64,000 nucleotides of DNA from Amblyomma americanum. Taxonomy: Eukaryota; Arthropoda; Arachnida; Ixodida; Ixodidae. Position 1 is the stretch's first letter; the number at the start of each line of letters is the position of its first letter. The stretch is taken from contig NC_135500.1 of NCBI RefSeq assembly GCF_052857255.1, positions 47,675,772 to 47,739,771 on the forward strand, in the 5' to 3' direction. Below the pieces are notes generated by a model that was not told where the DNA came from, did not search any database, and saw only the letters and a program-made list of their open reading frames with translations. The position numbers were made by a program, and so were the translations under genes. Shown piece by piece: positions 20,229 through 31,295 of this stretch.

Positions 20229-20520
20229 CCCTAGGTGAGTAACATACAGTAGAGTGGGCACACTAAGATACAGCTGTTGTATACTTTTCTTTTGAGGGAG
20301 ATTAGTAATCTGCCATTTATTATCTGAGAGAACCTGCCAAATGCGCTCCACCTCATTCTTACTCTTCTAGTTATTTACATCTCATGATCCAGATCAGCTG
20401 TCACTACCTGCCCTAAGCACACGTATTTCCTTACCACATTCAGAGCCTCTCTACCAATTGTGAAATGCTGTCTCCTTGCGACACTGTTGAACATTACTTT
20501 GGTTTTCTGCACACTAATTT
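20229..20520 (-). pseudogene. RTE fragment, continuation of the split copy
   Basis: Minus-strand remains of the RTE reverse-transcriptase C-terminal part, matching 25,850-26,110 in another copy (LGQVVTADLDHEM-like residues, IGREALNVV). It joins 16,700-17,119 once the inserted LINE is removed. It is dead and 5'-truncated near 20,520. Confidence 0.7.
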
Positions 20521-20529
20521 GTTCAGCGA

Positions 20530-20600
20530 AGGCGCAGAAGTAGAGTATCCACCTTGCGTGCAAGAGGACCGGGGTTAGAATCCCTGTGCCGTGCATTTCT
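20530..20600 (+). promoter_or_regulatory. tRNA-like pol III promoter motifs at RTE 5' end
   Basis: A-box-like AGGCGCAGAAG (20530-20540) matches 10 of 11 positions of the TRGYNNARNNG consensus. B-box-like GGTTAGAATCC (20573-20583) matches 10 of 11 of GGTTCGANTCC. The spacing is typical of tRNA promoters, with an anticodon-arm-like CTTGCGTGCAAG between. The corresponding segment at the 5' end of the RTE at 31,200-31,245 lies inside that insertion. Confidence 0.55.
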
Positions 20601-20619
20601 CCACAGGGTTGACAAAAAA

Positions 20620-20866
20620 GTTCGTGAAAATTGGTTTTTGAGGAAAGGAAATGGCGCAGTATCTGTCTCACATATCGGCGGACACCTGAACCACGCAGTA
20701 AGGGAAGGGAAGAAGGAAGGAGTGAAAGAAGAAAGGAGGAAAGAGGTGCCATAGTGGTGGGCTCCGGAATAACTTCGAACACCTGGGGATCTTTAACGTG
20801 CACTGACATCGTACAACACACAGGCGCCTTTGCATTTCGCCGCCGTCGAAACGCTACTCGCTTGCC
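20620..20866 (-). repeat. Second SINE family, head-truncated
   Basis: On the minus strand it contains CGATGTCAGTGCACGTTAAAG and TTCCGGAGCCC, the central domain also found in the tRNA-derived SINE, but then a different 3' region with GGTGTCCGCC and CGCCATTTCCTTTCC, ending in CAAAAACCAATTTTC. It is inserted within the RTE leader. The fragments at 287-497 come from its 3' region. Confidence 0.7.
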
Positions 20867-21730
20867 GATGGAATTGCATAACCAGGCCTGGGGTATGGCC
20901 TGATCTCGGTGACCAGAACCAACAACGCACACCCTCACCAAAGCAGGATCCACAACCTTCTACGAACAAACCAATTTACTCTCGGCCCTCAGTCCCCAGC
21001 GGCTACGGAGAAACTGACCACGGCGGCGGCCAGACCTGTGACGCCGAGGAGGGTACAAAGAACCACTGGATCCGGACAGGCCGCTATTGGAATCTGAATC
21101 TGGCAACGTTTAACCTTAGAACTATTCCATTGAGGCTAGCATAGCAGTGCTGTTCGAGGAAATAGCTGGGATTAAATGAGATGTCATAGGGTTTAGCGAA
21201 GTTAGGAGGAAAGATGAGGCGTATACGGTACTGAGGGACGGGCGTATACTGTGCTGTCGTGGATTAGCGGACAGATGAGAACTAGGTGTGGGACTCCTCA
21301 TCAATCAGCAGGCAACATAGAGGAGTTGCATAGTATTGACGTTAGGGTGGGAGCTATCGTAATTAGGCTCAATAAGAGGTACAAGCTTAAGTTAGAGCAG
21401 GCCTACACGCCTGCATTCAGCCATAATGGCCAGATTGTGGAAAGCTTCTATGAAGGCATGGAATTGGCAATGAACAAAATAAAATCATAGTTCACTACAA
21501 TGGGCGACTTCGATTCGGAGGTAGGAAAGAAACAGGCCAGAGACCAGGCGGTAGGCGACTATGACAAAAGCTCTAGGGTAGCAAGGGGGAGTTATAGTGG
21601 AGTGCGCTGAGAGAAATAATTTGCAGATCATGAATACCTTCTTCAGCAAACGAGACAACAGGAAGTGGGCGTAAGAGCCCAATGGTGAAACTAAATATGA
21701 AGCAGACTTCATACTATGCGCTCACCCAAG

Positions 21731-22076
21731 CATCACGCAGGATGTGGAGGTCCTCGGAAAGGCGCGTTCTAGCTACGAGGATGGCACTGCGAGCAGTCGA
21801 AGCGAGGGGATGTGTGTCACATGCACTCCGCAGTTCTCGGGCTTTTGGACCCGGATGATCCCACTGGACCACCACAATTTTGGATGGGATCGACGCAGGA
21901 AGTGAAAAGGACCACGAGGACCCAAAATTCAAGCCGGTGGGTCCAATATTTTGGATTTTATCGGCATTTGAATTTTCCGAGTGGCCAACCAGGCATTAAG
22001 CCTAACGAGGCTTAGCACGAGAGCGGGGCTCCGCGGCCTCCCCGGCCTAGGCCCGAGGTAGAGAAGACCCGGAACG
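21731..22076. other. Probable 5' leader of the 22-33 kb LINE
   Basis: No coding capacity. The GC-rich part from about 21,980 runs straight into ORF1 and probably belongs to the LINE 5' leader. The junction with the preceding RTE fragment, near 21,730-21,800, is not sharp. Confidence 0.4.
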
Positions 22077-23892
22077 ATGTCCCGAACAGACCTCCTCAAC
22101 TACGACCGACCCTCAGCAACAGGCCCGACAAGATTTTCGGCCGAATCGCAAATGGAGGAAGACATCGAGGTGATGCCCGAGCAGCAGCAGCAGCAAGTCC
22201 GAGGCGGACCGGTGGCGGCAGCGGCGGGTAGCCAAGCCCTAGGAAGCAGCACCCCAGCAACGTAACTTTCACAAGTAAGCACTAATGACGGATCCAACGC
22301 GGATTGGGAAACCGCCATGTCGAGAAGACAGAAAAGGCGCCAACAACGCAGCGAGCAGCAGCAAGTTCTGACGGGAAAGAGCCTAGGGAACGGAAATTCC
22401 CTAGGGAATTCCCTAGGGCGGGAAGGAGCGCCGCCGAGGAGGAGACTCCCGCCGCTTCCGAGAGACGACCTGAAGGTAGTCCTGCGACCGAGGGGACTTG
22501 CGGTTAAAGACCTGCAGACATCAAGTGGCGCGGGCGGTAGTCGTGGCTACCGGAGAAGGGTGTAAGGCGGAGGACCTGATCATCCGACTGCGCAACGGTT
22601 CGAATATTATCATCGTAAGCACAGACAACGAAGCTGCGGCCCAGAAGATTAGGTGCATCACGCAACTGAGCTTCGAGGGCAAGAGCTACACCGTCAACGG
22701 CTACGTGGCGGCGCCGGAAGGCACGCTGCGCGGAGTCATCCACGGCGTGGACCCAGGGACCTCGCCGGAGGAACTGAAGACCAACCTTCGAGTCCGCACG
22801 CAAGGCGTGAAGATCCTGGCGGCCCGCATGCTGGGGAACTCCCGCACGGCCGTCATCACTTTCGACGGACCCGCGCTCCCGAAGCAGGTGCTGCACTACG
22901 GCGGGGAGATGTGGTGTTAACCCCACCGGCCCACAAGGCAGGTGTGCTACGCCTGCGGCCAACAGGGGCACCGAATGGACGTCTGCCCGATCCCGGAGAC
23001 CAGGACCTGCCGACAGTGCGGCTGCCAAAACCCGGAGGAGATGCACCAGTGCACGCCAAAGTGCCTGCTGTGTGGCGGCGGCCACGCGGCGGGGACCAAA
23101 GATTGCAAGCAACGCCTCAAGTCAGCGAGCGAGCTGAGATGGGGCCCTCAACAACAGCAGCGACGCAGTCGCAGCCGCAGCCGTGGAAGGCGGCCGCGGT
23201 GGTTCCGGGACGAGAGCCAGGGCCGGAGCGAGTCACTGAGCCGCAGTCACGGCAGGAGCCGGAGTCGGAGTCGGGGACCGCAAGGCCGGGACGAGTCCTT
23301 CCCGCCCCTGGACAACGCCGGCAAGCCGGGGCAGCGACAACAACAGCATAAGAAGAAGAGCGGCGGCGTTAAGGTGAGCTGGGGAGACGGCCCTCCCAAA
23401 TCGCTTTATGCTCCACACTCTAACACAAACACGCAAACACAAAACAATCAATTAATGGCAGAGATTAAAAACCTTAGTCGCGAGCTCGAGCAGAGTCTAA
23501 GAGAATCGAACGAGCTGAAAAGACAGCTCAACGAGCTCATTAGAGAAAAACAAGAGATGAGAACAGGCTACTCGCCAATTAGAACACCAACCCCTCCGCC
23601 TATGGAGACGCAACGAAACAACAGTGAGGGGAGCAATCCCAACGACAAAATAGAAACCTTCATGACTCAAATACTTGAGCGAATGCAGCAAATGCAATAC
23701 GAAATACAACAGACTCAACAAAAGTTTGCCTTGCAAGAGCAGAGCTTCAGAAATTACGTTAAGAACCAAAACACCCAAAGAACCACTAACGACGCTAGAG
23801 ACAGACTATTTAACGAACGTAGGTTCGGCACAGAAACCCCAAGCACACCCAACAATAACCAAACATGGCAGAACGCAAACAACAACAATTAG
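22077..23892 (+). pseudogene. Broken LINE ORF1 with zinc knuckles and SR-rich region
   Basis: Gag-like RNA-binding protein gene of an I-group-like LINE, interrupted by a stop at 22263, a frame change near 22,500 and another stop at 22918. The last part (22942-23892) is open: zinc knuckles CYACGQQGHRMDVCP, CRQCGC...H...C and CLLCGGGHAAGTKDC, an arginine/serine-rich block, a coiled coil near 23,455-23,560 and a glutamine-rich end. It overlaps ORF2 by 28 bases. The layout parallels the ORF1 at 17.4-19.2 kb, but the sequence is clearly a different family. Confidence 0.8.
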
Positions 23893-25394
23893 AAATTTGG
23901 CAGTGGAACTGTAGGGGGTACAAGCGTAAGCAGGGCCTTCTACAGCAGTTTATTCACACCAAAACAACCCCACCAGACGTAATCATGTTACAAGAAACTA
24001 ACACCACCCCTACACTCAGGGGCTACACATGTCAGGAGAGCGGCCGTACGGCAACCCTTATAAGTAACCAAGTAGTAGCCATAACACACAAAGCAATTGA
24101 GGACACCCAGATCGAACACGTAATTACGGAAATAATACCCAAGAAGAAAAGAAAAGCTAAAAGCACCATTATCATTAACCTATACAGCCCGCCTAGGCAA
24201 ACCAAAGGAGACTTCATTAGGCTCTTCGGGGAGGCAAAAAAAGATGGCGGGACAGAACACCCTAGTGATAGCAGGCGATTTCAATGCCAAGAGTCCAAGG
24301 TGGGGCTACCCTACAGAGGACAAAAAGGGGCGCGGCATATGCACGGCGGCAGAAAACGCGGGTTGCGACCTGCTAACCGACGAAAACCAACCAACTAGAC
24401 AGGGAAATAGCGTTAGTCCAGACACGTGTCCTGACCTAAGCTTTGCAAGGGGCGCCAAGAACGCGTAGTGGGAGAACCTGCTCGAGAACCTTGGCAGCGA
24501 CCATCACATCCTAAGAATCAGCCTCACGGCGGAAAACGTCCGGAGGAAGATTGGCACGGCCCGGCTGACAGATTGGGACGCCTTCAGAGCGCACTGCAGA
24601 CAGCTCGAGGGAAACACCACCAGCTCAGCAGAGGACTGGAGCCAACAACTAAGGCAAATCCAGGACCTTTACACTAAAGAAGTCGACAGAACAGAGCAAA
24701 CACCCGAGGTGGACAAGCGGCTCCTCAAGCCATGGGAGGCAAGAAGCGGACTCACCAAGCGGTGGAAGAGACAGAAACTCAACAGAAAACTCAAAAATAA
24801 AATTGCGGACATCACCAGGCAGACGGAGGAGTACGCGAACCAGCTGGCCAGACAGGGATGGCAGCAACTCAGCAATTCGCTGAGCGGCACCCTCAGCACA
24901 GCTAGGACGTGGCAGATCCTCAAAGCTCTCCTGGATCCGAGCAAAAACAAGTCAGAAGGCAGCAAGGCTATACACTGGCTAGCCCACCAGTAGCAAGGGA
25001 CGAACGAAGAACTATTAGAAGAAGTCAAGATCAAATGCTACGGCAGGGATCAGGTCGAAAACTACAAATAATACCGCGGGGAAGACAACCCCGCTATGGA
25101 CAGACCCATCACGAGGGAAGTAGTAGAAGCGATCAGATCGGCAACGAAGAAAACAGCAGCAGGAGCGGACAAGATCCGGAACTCCCTGATCCGAAATCTC
25201 AGCGACGATGCAATCGAATAACTGTACCCGGACAGTATGTTTGGATTCAGGGCGAACCTCTCTACACAAGACGTGCTACTCCAACTCAAGGAGGAAGTGC
25301 TCGAGACGATGCCAAAAGCGGGCGAAAACGTGGTCATGGCCCTCGACATAAAAGGGGCATTTGACAACGTGAGCCACGCGGCCATCATGGAGGG

Positions 25395-25397
<3 letters not shown>
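23865..25397 (+). pseudogene. LINE ORF2 5' half: endonuclease and start of RT
   Basis: Begins with the endonuclease start WQWNCRG and LQET, shifts frame near 24,230, then carries VIAGDFNAKSPRWGY, CPDLSF and LGSDHH. A linker with LTKRWKRQKLNR follows. Part of the reverse transcriptase is lost at about 25,220, where a stop is followed at once by LYPDSMFGFRANLSTQD, so the early RT motifs are deleted. Catalytic motif A (ALDIKGAFDNVSH) is present just before the RTE insertion. Several in-frame stops. It continues after the RTE at 31,296. Confidence 0.8.
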
Positions 25398-25450
<53 letters not shown>

Positions 25451-25451
25451 G
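25395..25451. repeat. (ATC)n microsatellite, RTE 3' tail
   Basis: About 18 CAT/ATC units at exactly the point where the RTE 3' end meets the interrupted LINE ORF2. On the minus strand it is the (GAT)n tail of the RTE. Shorter tails of the same kind end other RTE copies at about 16,705 and 43,606. Confidence 0.85.
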
Positions 25452-28043
25452 CCTTACTACACCCACTGCAGGGCAAAGGCCTCTCCCATGTCTCGCCAAT
25501 TGACCCTATCCTTTGCCAGCTGCATCCACCCTTTGCCTACAAACTTCTTAATCTCATCCGCCCTCCTAACCTTCTGCCGCCCCCTGCTCCGCTTACTTTC
25601 TCTTGGAATCCACTCCGTTACCATTAAGGACCAGCGATTATCTTGCCTTCGCATTACATGCCCTGCCCAAGCCCATTTCTTTCTCTTGATTTCGACTAGG
25701 ATGTCATTTACCCGTGTTTATTCCCTCACCCACTCTGCCCGCTTCCGATCTCTTAACGTTAAACCTATCATTTTTCTTTCCATGGCTCGCTGCGTTGTCC
25801 TTAACTTAAGCTGAACTCTTTTCGTTAGCCTCCACGTTTCTGCTCCGTAGGTGAGTACCGGTAAGATTATGCTGTTGTACACTTTCCTCTTGAGGGAAAT
25901 TGGTAAACTGCCACTCATGATCTGCGAGAATTTGCCATGTGCGCTCCACGCCATTCTTATCCTTCTAGTTATCTCCCTCTCATGATCCGGATCAGCTGTC
26001 ACTACCTGCCCTAAGTAGACGTATTCCGTCACAATTTCTAGGCTCTCGCTGCCGATTGTGAACTGTTGTTCCCTTGCTAGGCTGTTGAACATTACCTTGG
26101 TTTTCTGCATGTTAATTTTTAGACCCATCGATCTGCTCTGCCTGTCTAACTCATTGATCATGATTTGCAGTTCACCTCCTGAGTGACTCAACAAGGCAAT
26201 GTCATCAGCAAATCGCAGATTATTTAGGTATTCTCCATTTATTCTTATTCCCAACTGTTCCCAATTCAGGCCTCGAAATACCTCCTGTAAACATGCGGTG
26301 AAAAGCATCGGCGAGATCGTGTCTCCTTGCCTGACGCCCTTCCTTACTGGAATTTTATTGCTGACTTTATGGAGGACTATAGTAGCTGTGCAGTTGCTAT
26401 ATATATCTTCCGGTATTTTGACATAAGGCTCTTCTACCCCTTGATTACACAATGCCTGTATGACTGCTGAGGTTTCCACGGAGTCGAATGCTTTCTCGTA
26501 ATCAATGAAAGCTATATATAGAGGTTGATTATATTCAGTGCATTTCTCTATCACCTGATTGATAGTGTGAATATGATCTATTGTGGAATATCCTTTACGA
26601 AAGCCTGCCTGATCATTTGGTTGATTAAAGTCTAACGTGGCCCTTACTCTATTAGCGATTATCTTAGTAAATATTTTGTAGGAAACGGATAGTAAGCTGA
26701 TCGGCCTGTAATTTTTCAAGTCCTTGGCTTCTCCCTTCTTATGAATTAAGATAATGTTTGCATTCTTCCAAGCTTCTGGTACAGTTGAGGTCATAAGGCA
26801 TTGCGTATACAGGGTGGCTAGTTTTTCTAGCACGATGTCCCCTCCATCCTTCAAAAGATCTGCTGTTACCTGATCCTCCCCAGCTGCTTTTCCCCTTTTC
26901 ATTGCTTCTAAGGCTTTCTTTACTTCATCTTTCGTTACTTGCGGGATGACGCATTGCTGTGCACTGCTGTCTTTCTCATTAATGCTCTGATTACATTGGC
27001 TACTGTACAGGTCTGTGTAGAACTCTTCGGCTACGTTAACTATCTTATCCATATTGCTAATGACATTGCCCTGCTTGTCTCTTAATGCATACATCTGGCT
27101 TTTACCTATGCCTAGTTTCCTCTTCACTGTTTTCAGGCTACCTCCGTTCTTTATAGCATGCTCGATTCTCTCCATATTAAACTTCCTTATGTCGGCTACC
27201 TTGCGCTTATTTATTAACTTTGATAGCTCCGTTAGTTCTATTCTATCGGTAGGGTTAGATGCCCTCATGTTTTGGCGCTTCTTAATCAGATCTTTCGTCA
27301 CCTGAGATAGCTTCCCGGTATCTTTTCGAACTGTCCTACCGCCTACTTCTACTGCGCACTCCGTAATTATTGATGTGAGATTATCGTGCATTGAATGAAA
27401 ATCAAGATCATCTTCCTCAGTTAAAGCCGAATATCTGTTTTGCAGCGCTATCCTAAACTCCTGTGCTTTCCCTCTTACGGCTAACTCGTTGATGGTCTTC
27501 TTCTTCACTAGCTTCTTCCGTTCCCTCTTCAAGTCTAAGCTAATTCTATACCTTACCATTCTGTGGTCGCTACAACGCACCTTTCCGAGGACGGCCACAT
27601 CCTGAATGATGCCAGGTTTAGCGCATAGTATGAAGTCGATTTCATTTTTAATTTCACCACTGGGGCTCTTCCAGGTCCACTTCCTGTTTTCTCGTTTGCG
27701 GAAGAAGGTATTCATGATCCGTAAATTATTTCTATCCGCGAATTCGACTAATAACTCTCCCCTGCTATTTCTAGAGCCTATCCCATAGTCACCTACCGCG
27801 TGGTCGTCAGCCTGCTTCTTGCCCACCTTCGCATTGAAGTCGCCCATCAGTACAGTGTACTGCGATTTTACTTTATTCATTGCCGATTCTACGTCCTCAT
27901 AGACACTTTCAACGGTCTGGACATCATGCCTGGATGTGGGTGCGTAGGCCTGCACCACTTTCAGCTTGTGCCTCCTATTCAGCCTAATTACTATAGCTGC
28001 TACCCTCTCGGTAATACTGTAGAACGCCTCTACGTTGCCAGCT

Positions 28044-30688
28044 ATATTCTTATTTATTTATTTATTGTACCCTCAGGGCCCGAAGGCATTACAGAGGGGA
28101 GTGGGAATACATAAAAATTCAGCCTAAACAGCAACAACAAGGAGGGAAAACAAAAATAAACCAGGAATACATAAAAAGTGAAAACACAGGAAGGCAATAA
28201 GATTAGAATGCAGTGGGGATATATTAAAACAGTGTGTAGACAGTAAAAAGGCAATTTTTATACAGTAATAAACGACACATACTCAGAAAGAAACAATAAG
28301 GACTTTACGAAATGCATTGTTATCGGAAATACCTGCGATGTCGTGGGGAAGGTGATTCCAGCTGACACAAGTTCGGGGTATGAATGAGTCATGAAAACAT
28401 TTGGTGTGACAAGATGGGATTCCAACTTTATGACGGTGATCAACGCGTGCTGATATGTAACATGGTCTAGACAGTAACTTAGGATTGAGAAAGCTGTTGT
28501 GGTAAAATTTATGAAAGAGACACAATGAGGCTATTGATCTGCGGTGGGAAAGAAGTGGTAGGGACAAACTTGATTTCATGGCGGTTACACTGCTTGTTCG
28601 GTGATAATTAGAAAGAATGAAACGGCATGCGCGGTTCTGTACAGCTTCCAAATCTGAAACGAGTGAATCGATGCCAGGGCTCCAGACAGATGCAGCATAT
28701 TCTAACTTGGACCGAACCAATGTTTTATAAAGTAATAATTTTATTGAAGTAGATGAACGTGAGAAATTTCTGCGAAGGTACCCAAGCATGCGATCAGCGT
28801 TATATATTATGTATTCAACGTGAGTTTTCCAAGACAGGTTACAAGAAACGTAAACACCCAGATATTTATAACATGACACGGTTTCGAGAGACACGTTGTT
28901 AATGTGATAAGAAGAAGGGGCATTAGAGAGACGAGAAATGCGTACATGTTTACACTTATTAATGTTTAGTTGCATGTTCCAAGTAAAACACCAGTCAAGA
29001 ACCTTGTTAATATCAGATTGAACACAAGAGACATCATTGCCATCTTTAATTTCGCGGTAAATAACACAATCATCGGCAAAAAGATTAATTGAAGAAGAAA
29101 TGTTAGCCGGTAAGTCATTTATATAGATGAGAAAAAGGAGGGGCCCAAGAACTGACCCCTGAGGCACGCCGGAACGGACAGGCAAAGAATGAGAGTTTAT
29201 ATTGTTCGCTGTTACGAATTGTGAACGGTTAGAAAGAAAGCATTGTAGCCATGCAAGGACATTAGGGTCTATGTTAAGATTGCTTAATTTAAGAAAGAGA
29301 AGCTCATGTGAAACAGTGTCAAACGCTTTCGAGAAGTCCAAAAATATGCAATCTGCCTGAGACCCGTGGTCAAGGATGCAATGAAGGTCATGTGTGAAAC
29401 ATATAAGCTGAGTTTCGCATGAAAAAGACTTACGAAAACCATGCTGGGCAATGCTGAAAAAGGAGTTAGATTCTAAAAAAGAGATGAGATGAGAATATAT
29501 GACGTGTTCCATGATCTTGCACGGAATACTAGTGAGTGATATAGGTCTAAAGTTATCAGGAGAATGTTTACTTCCGGACTTATGCAGTGGAATCACCTTC
29601 CCAATTTTCCAATCATTGGGAATACAACCTGTTGCAAGAGACTGCTCAAACAATTTAGTAAGAATTATGGAACAATAGTACTTTGTATTAATTAAAAACT
29701 TCGAATTAATGTTGTCAACACCGCAGGAAGAGGAAACCTTAAGATTTTCTATGATGCACTGGATGCCTGACGCATCGAATATAACTGGATCCATAGGAAG
29801 AGCATCAAAAACAGGGCACACGCGATGAACAAGAGAAACGTTGGTAGAAAATGCCGCAGCAAATATATTGTTTAGAACAGAAGCACATTCGTATGGAGGA
29901 AAAGCAACACCATCAGAAGAAGTAAGTAGTATTGTGGAAAGGTCTTTCTTGTTAACTACATTCCAAAATTGTTTTGGATTATTGACCAGCATAGCAGGCA
30001 GTGTGTGGTTAAAAAATGTGTCCTTTGCGTTTTTTAGCGCACCTTTGTACTCTGCAGCTGCGGAAAAGTAGGCCTCCCATCGTTGTTTAGAATTCAACAA
30101 CTTTGCAGAGCGGAACAAGCGCTTCTTTTTATTGGAGAGTCGTTTTAAAACATTATTAAACCAAGGTGATTCCCGATCGCACTTCAAAGATCTTAATGGT
30201 ACAAAAGTGTTAATGAGATGTTCAACGATATCCTTGAACAAATCCCAGTTAGCGTAAAGAGAACGCTGTGAAAAGCCTGGTAAGTAATCATCCAAAAAAC
30301 CAGCTAGTTCGCAGTTAATAGCATTAAAGTCAGCCCGTTTATAATCTCTAATGTGTTTAGTCTGACTAACTCGGATAGATACAGGAATTTGTACATCAAA
30401 ATGCAGCAAAGAATGATCACTGAGACCAGGTAGGTAAAAAATCGAAGGGATATGATCAGGCACGTTAGTTAGAACAAGATCTAAAACATTCGATGAGGAT
30501 AAAGTAGTTCGAGTAGGTTTAGAGACTAACTGCGAAAGATTGAAATCCATACAAGTTGACAAAAACTTTTTACACTCAGTAGAAAAAGAGCTGAGATAAG
30601 GTGATGTACTAGTCCACACGATACTAGGGTAGTTAAAGTCACCAGCTAAGACAATAGGTGTACTCGGAAATCGTACAGTGATCATGTA
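28044..30688 (-). mobile_element. CR1/L2-like LINE nested in the RTE
   Basis: A 5'-truncated insertion on the minus strand. Its 3' end has a hairpin-capable CCCTC...GAGGG (28,073-28,113) followed by an AATAAATA repeat tail at about 28,047-28,066. Removal joins the RTE endonuclease halves. I could not identify a clean target duplication, as is common for CR1. Confidence 0.8.
28283..30685 (-). CDS. CR1-like ORF2, 800 open codons, 5'-truncated
   Basis: Starts inside the endonuclease (VLAGDFNYPSIVW, LDLVLTNVPDH, LSDHSLLHF) and includes a full reverse transcriptase: DNFRPISLTSIPCKIMEHV, QHGFRKSFSCETQL, DCIFLDFSKAFDTVSH, SGVPQGSVLGPLLF, NLFADDCVIYREI, YKYLGVYVSCNLSW, and the CR1-type end with TCVSWNHLPHDI. 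The catalytic FADD is intact. There is no stop over 800 codons, unusual among the decayed copies here, so this is probably the youngest insertion in the nest. It is not a full gene because the first part of the endonuclease is missing; the Met taken as start is simply the first in the truncated frame. Confidence 0.85.
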   Translation of the reverse strand: MITVRFPSTPIVLAGDFNYPSIVWTSTSPYLSSFSTECKKFLSTCMDFNLSQLVSKPTRTTLSSSNVLDLVLTNVPDHIPSIFYLPGLSDHSLLHFDVQIPVSIRVSQTKHIRDYKRADFNAINCELAGFLDDYLPGFSQRSLYANWDLFKDIVEHLINTFVPLRSLKCDRESPWFNNVLKRLSNKKKRLFRSAKLLNSKQRWEAYFSAAAEYKGALKNAKDTFFNHTLPAMLVNNPKQFWNVVNKKDLSTILLTSSDGVAFPPYECASVLNNIFAAAFSTNVSLVHRVCPVFDALPMDPVIFDASGIQCIIENLKVSSSCGVDNINSKFLINTKYYCSIILTKLFEQSLATGCIPNDWKIGKVIPLHKSGSKHSPDNFRPISLTSIPCKIMEHVIYSHLISFLESNSFFSIAQHGFRKSFSCETQLICFTHDLHCILDHGSQADCIFLDFSKAFDTVSHELLFLKLSNLNIDPNVLAWLQCFLSNRSQFVTANNINSHSLPVRSGVPQGSVLGPLLFLIYINDLPANISSSINLFADDCVIYREIKDGNDVSCVQSDINKVLDWCFTWNMQLNINKCKHVRISRLSNAPSSYHINNVSLETVSCYKYLGVYVSCNLSWKTHVEYIIYNADRMLGYLRRNFSRSSTSIKLLLYKTLVRSKLEYAASVWSPGIDSLVSDLEAVQNRACRFILSNYHRTSSVTAMKSSLSLPLLSHRRSIASLCLFHKFYHNSFLNPKLLSRPCYISARVDHRHKVGIPSCHTKCFHDSFIPRTCVSWNHLPHDIAGISDNNAFRKVLIVSF

Positions 30689-31295
30689 AGGGAATCATGC
30701 AATGAGGAATCCCACACCAAGTTCTCGTCTATCCTCTAACCCGCGATAGCACAGTATGTGTCCGTCCTTTAGTACTGTATACGCCTCACCTGTCCTCCTA
30801 ACTTCGCTAAGCCCTATCACATCCCATTTAATTCCCGCTAGTTCCTCAAACAGCACTGCTATGCTAGCCTCACTAGCTAAAGTTCTAGCGTTAAACGTTG
30901 CCAGGTTCAGATTCCAATGGCGGCCTGTCCGGAGCCAGAGATTCTTAGCACCCTCCGCTGCGTCACAGGTCTGACCGCCGCCGTGGTCAGTTGCTCTGCA
31001 GCCGCTGGGGACTGAGGGCCGAGGGTTAATTGGTTTGATCATAGAAGGTTGTGGCCAAGTACTACACCAGGGTGGCCAAATCCTGCTCTGGTGAGAGAGT
31101 GCGTTATCGGTTCTGGTCACCGAGATCAGGCCGCACTCCAGGCCTGGTTATGCAATTCCATCGACACGCGGATTTTTTTTTAAAACCCGGTGGAGAATTG
31201 CGCGGCACCATGATTTGAACCCCGGTCCTCTTGCACGCGAGGCGGGCATAAACAATGAAGGGCATGGAGGGCATAAACATAAACATGGAGGGCAT

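Larger units (their letters stand above)
20525..21730 (+). pseudogene. 5' part of an RTE LINE with tRNA-like head
   Basis: Starts with a tRNA-like segment (20530-20600), is split by a SINE (about 20,620-20,866), and resumes with the RTE leader (GGAATTGCATAACCAGGCCTGG near 20,870) and an N-terminal endonuclease region (NLATF near 21,100; GDFDSEVGKKQ near 21,505). Stops and frameshifts abound, and homology fades after about 21,730. The RTE at 25.4-31.2 kb has the same arrangement. The endonuclease would nick target DNA in a live copy; here it is broken. Confidence 0.65.
25457..31120 (-). pseudogene. RTE ORF: endonuclease and reverse transcriptase
   Basis: Encodes the single RTE enzyme that nicks DNA and copies the element. 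The N-terminal part lies at 31120-30695 (NLATFNARTL, GLSEVRRTGE, up to LGVGFLIA). After the nested CR1 it resumes near 28,040 and runs open from 27958 to 25718 (746 codons). Motifs are MGDFNAKVGKK, SDHRMVRYRI (endonuclease); AFIDYEKAFDSVE, GVRQGDTISPMLF, NLRFADDIALL (reverse transcriptase); then LRTTQRAMERKMIGLTLRDRKR. A TAA right after WVRE cuts off the last 90 or so residues, which remain open in the same frame to 25457; the second copy at 43.6-45 kb has glutamine there. So one stop and one insertion separate it from an intact ORF. Confidence 0.85.
25398..31245 (-). mobile_element. RTE-clade LINE inserted into the I-group-like LINE
   Basis: A nearly full-length RTE copy on the minus strand, itself split by a CR1 at about 28,044-30,688. 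CATGGAGGGCAT occurs at the left edge (25386-25397) and twice just beyond the right edge (31263-31274 and 31284-31295), consistent with a target duplication plus a small local rearrangement. Removing it brings together the two halves of the host LINE's reverse transcriptase. The 5' end contains the tRNA-like B-box region (GGTTCAAATCA near 31,215). Confidence 0.8.

Noticed and set aside
22504..23351. Long frames on both strands over the LINE ORF1
   Set aside because: Shadows of the GC-rich ORF1; the zinc-knuckle frame (22,498-23,892) is the real one.
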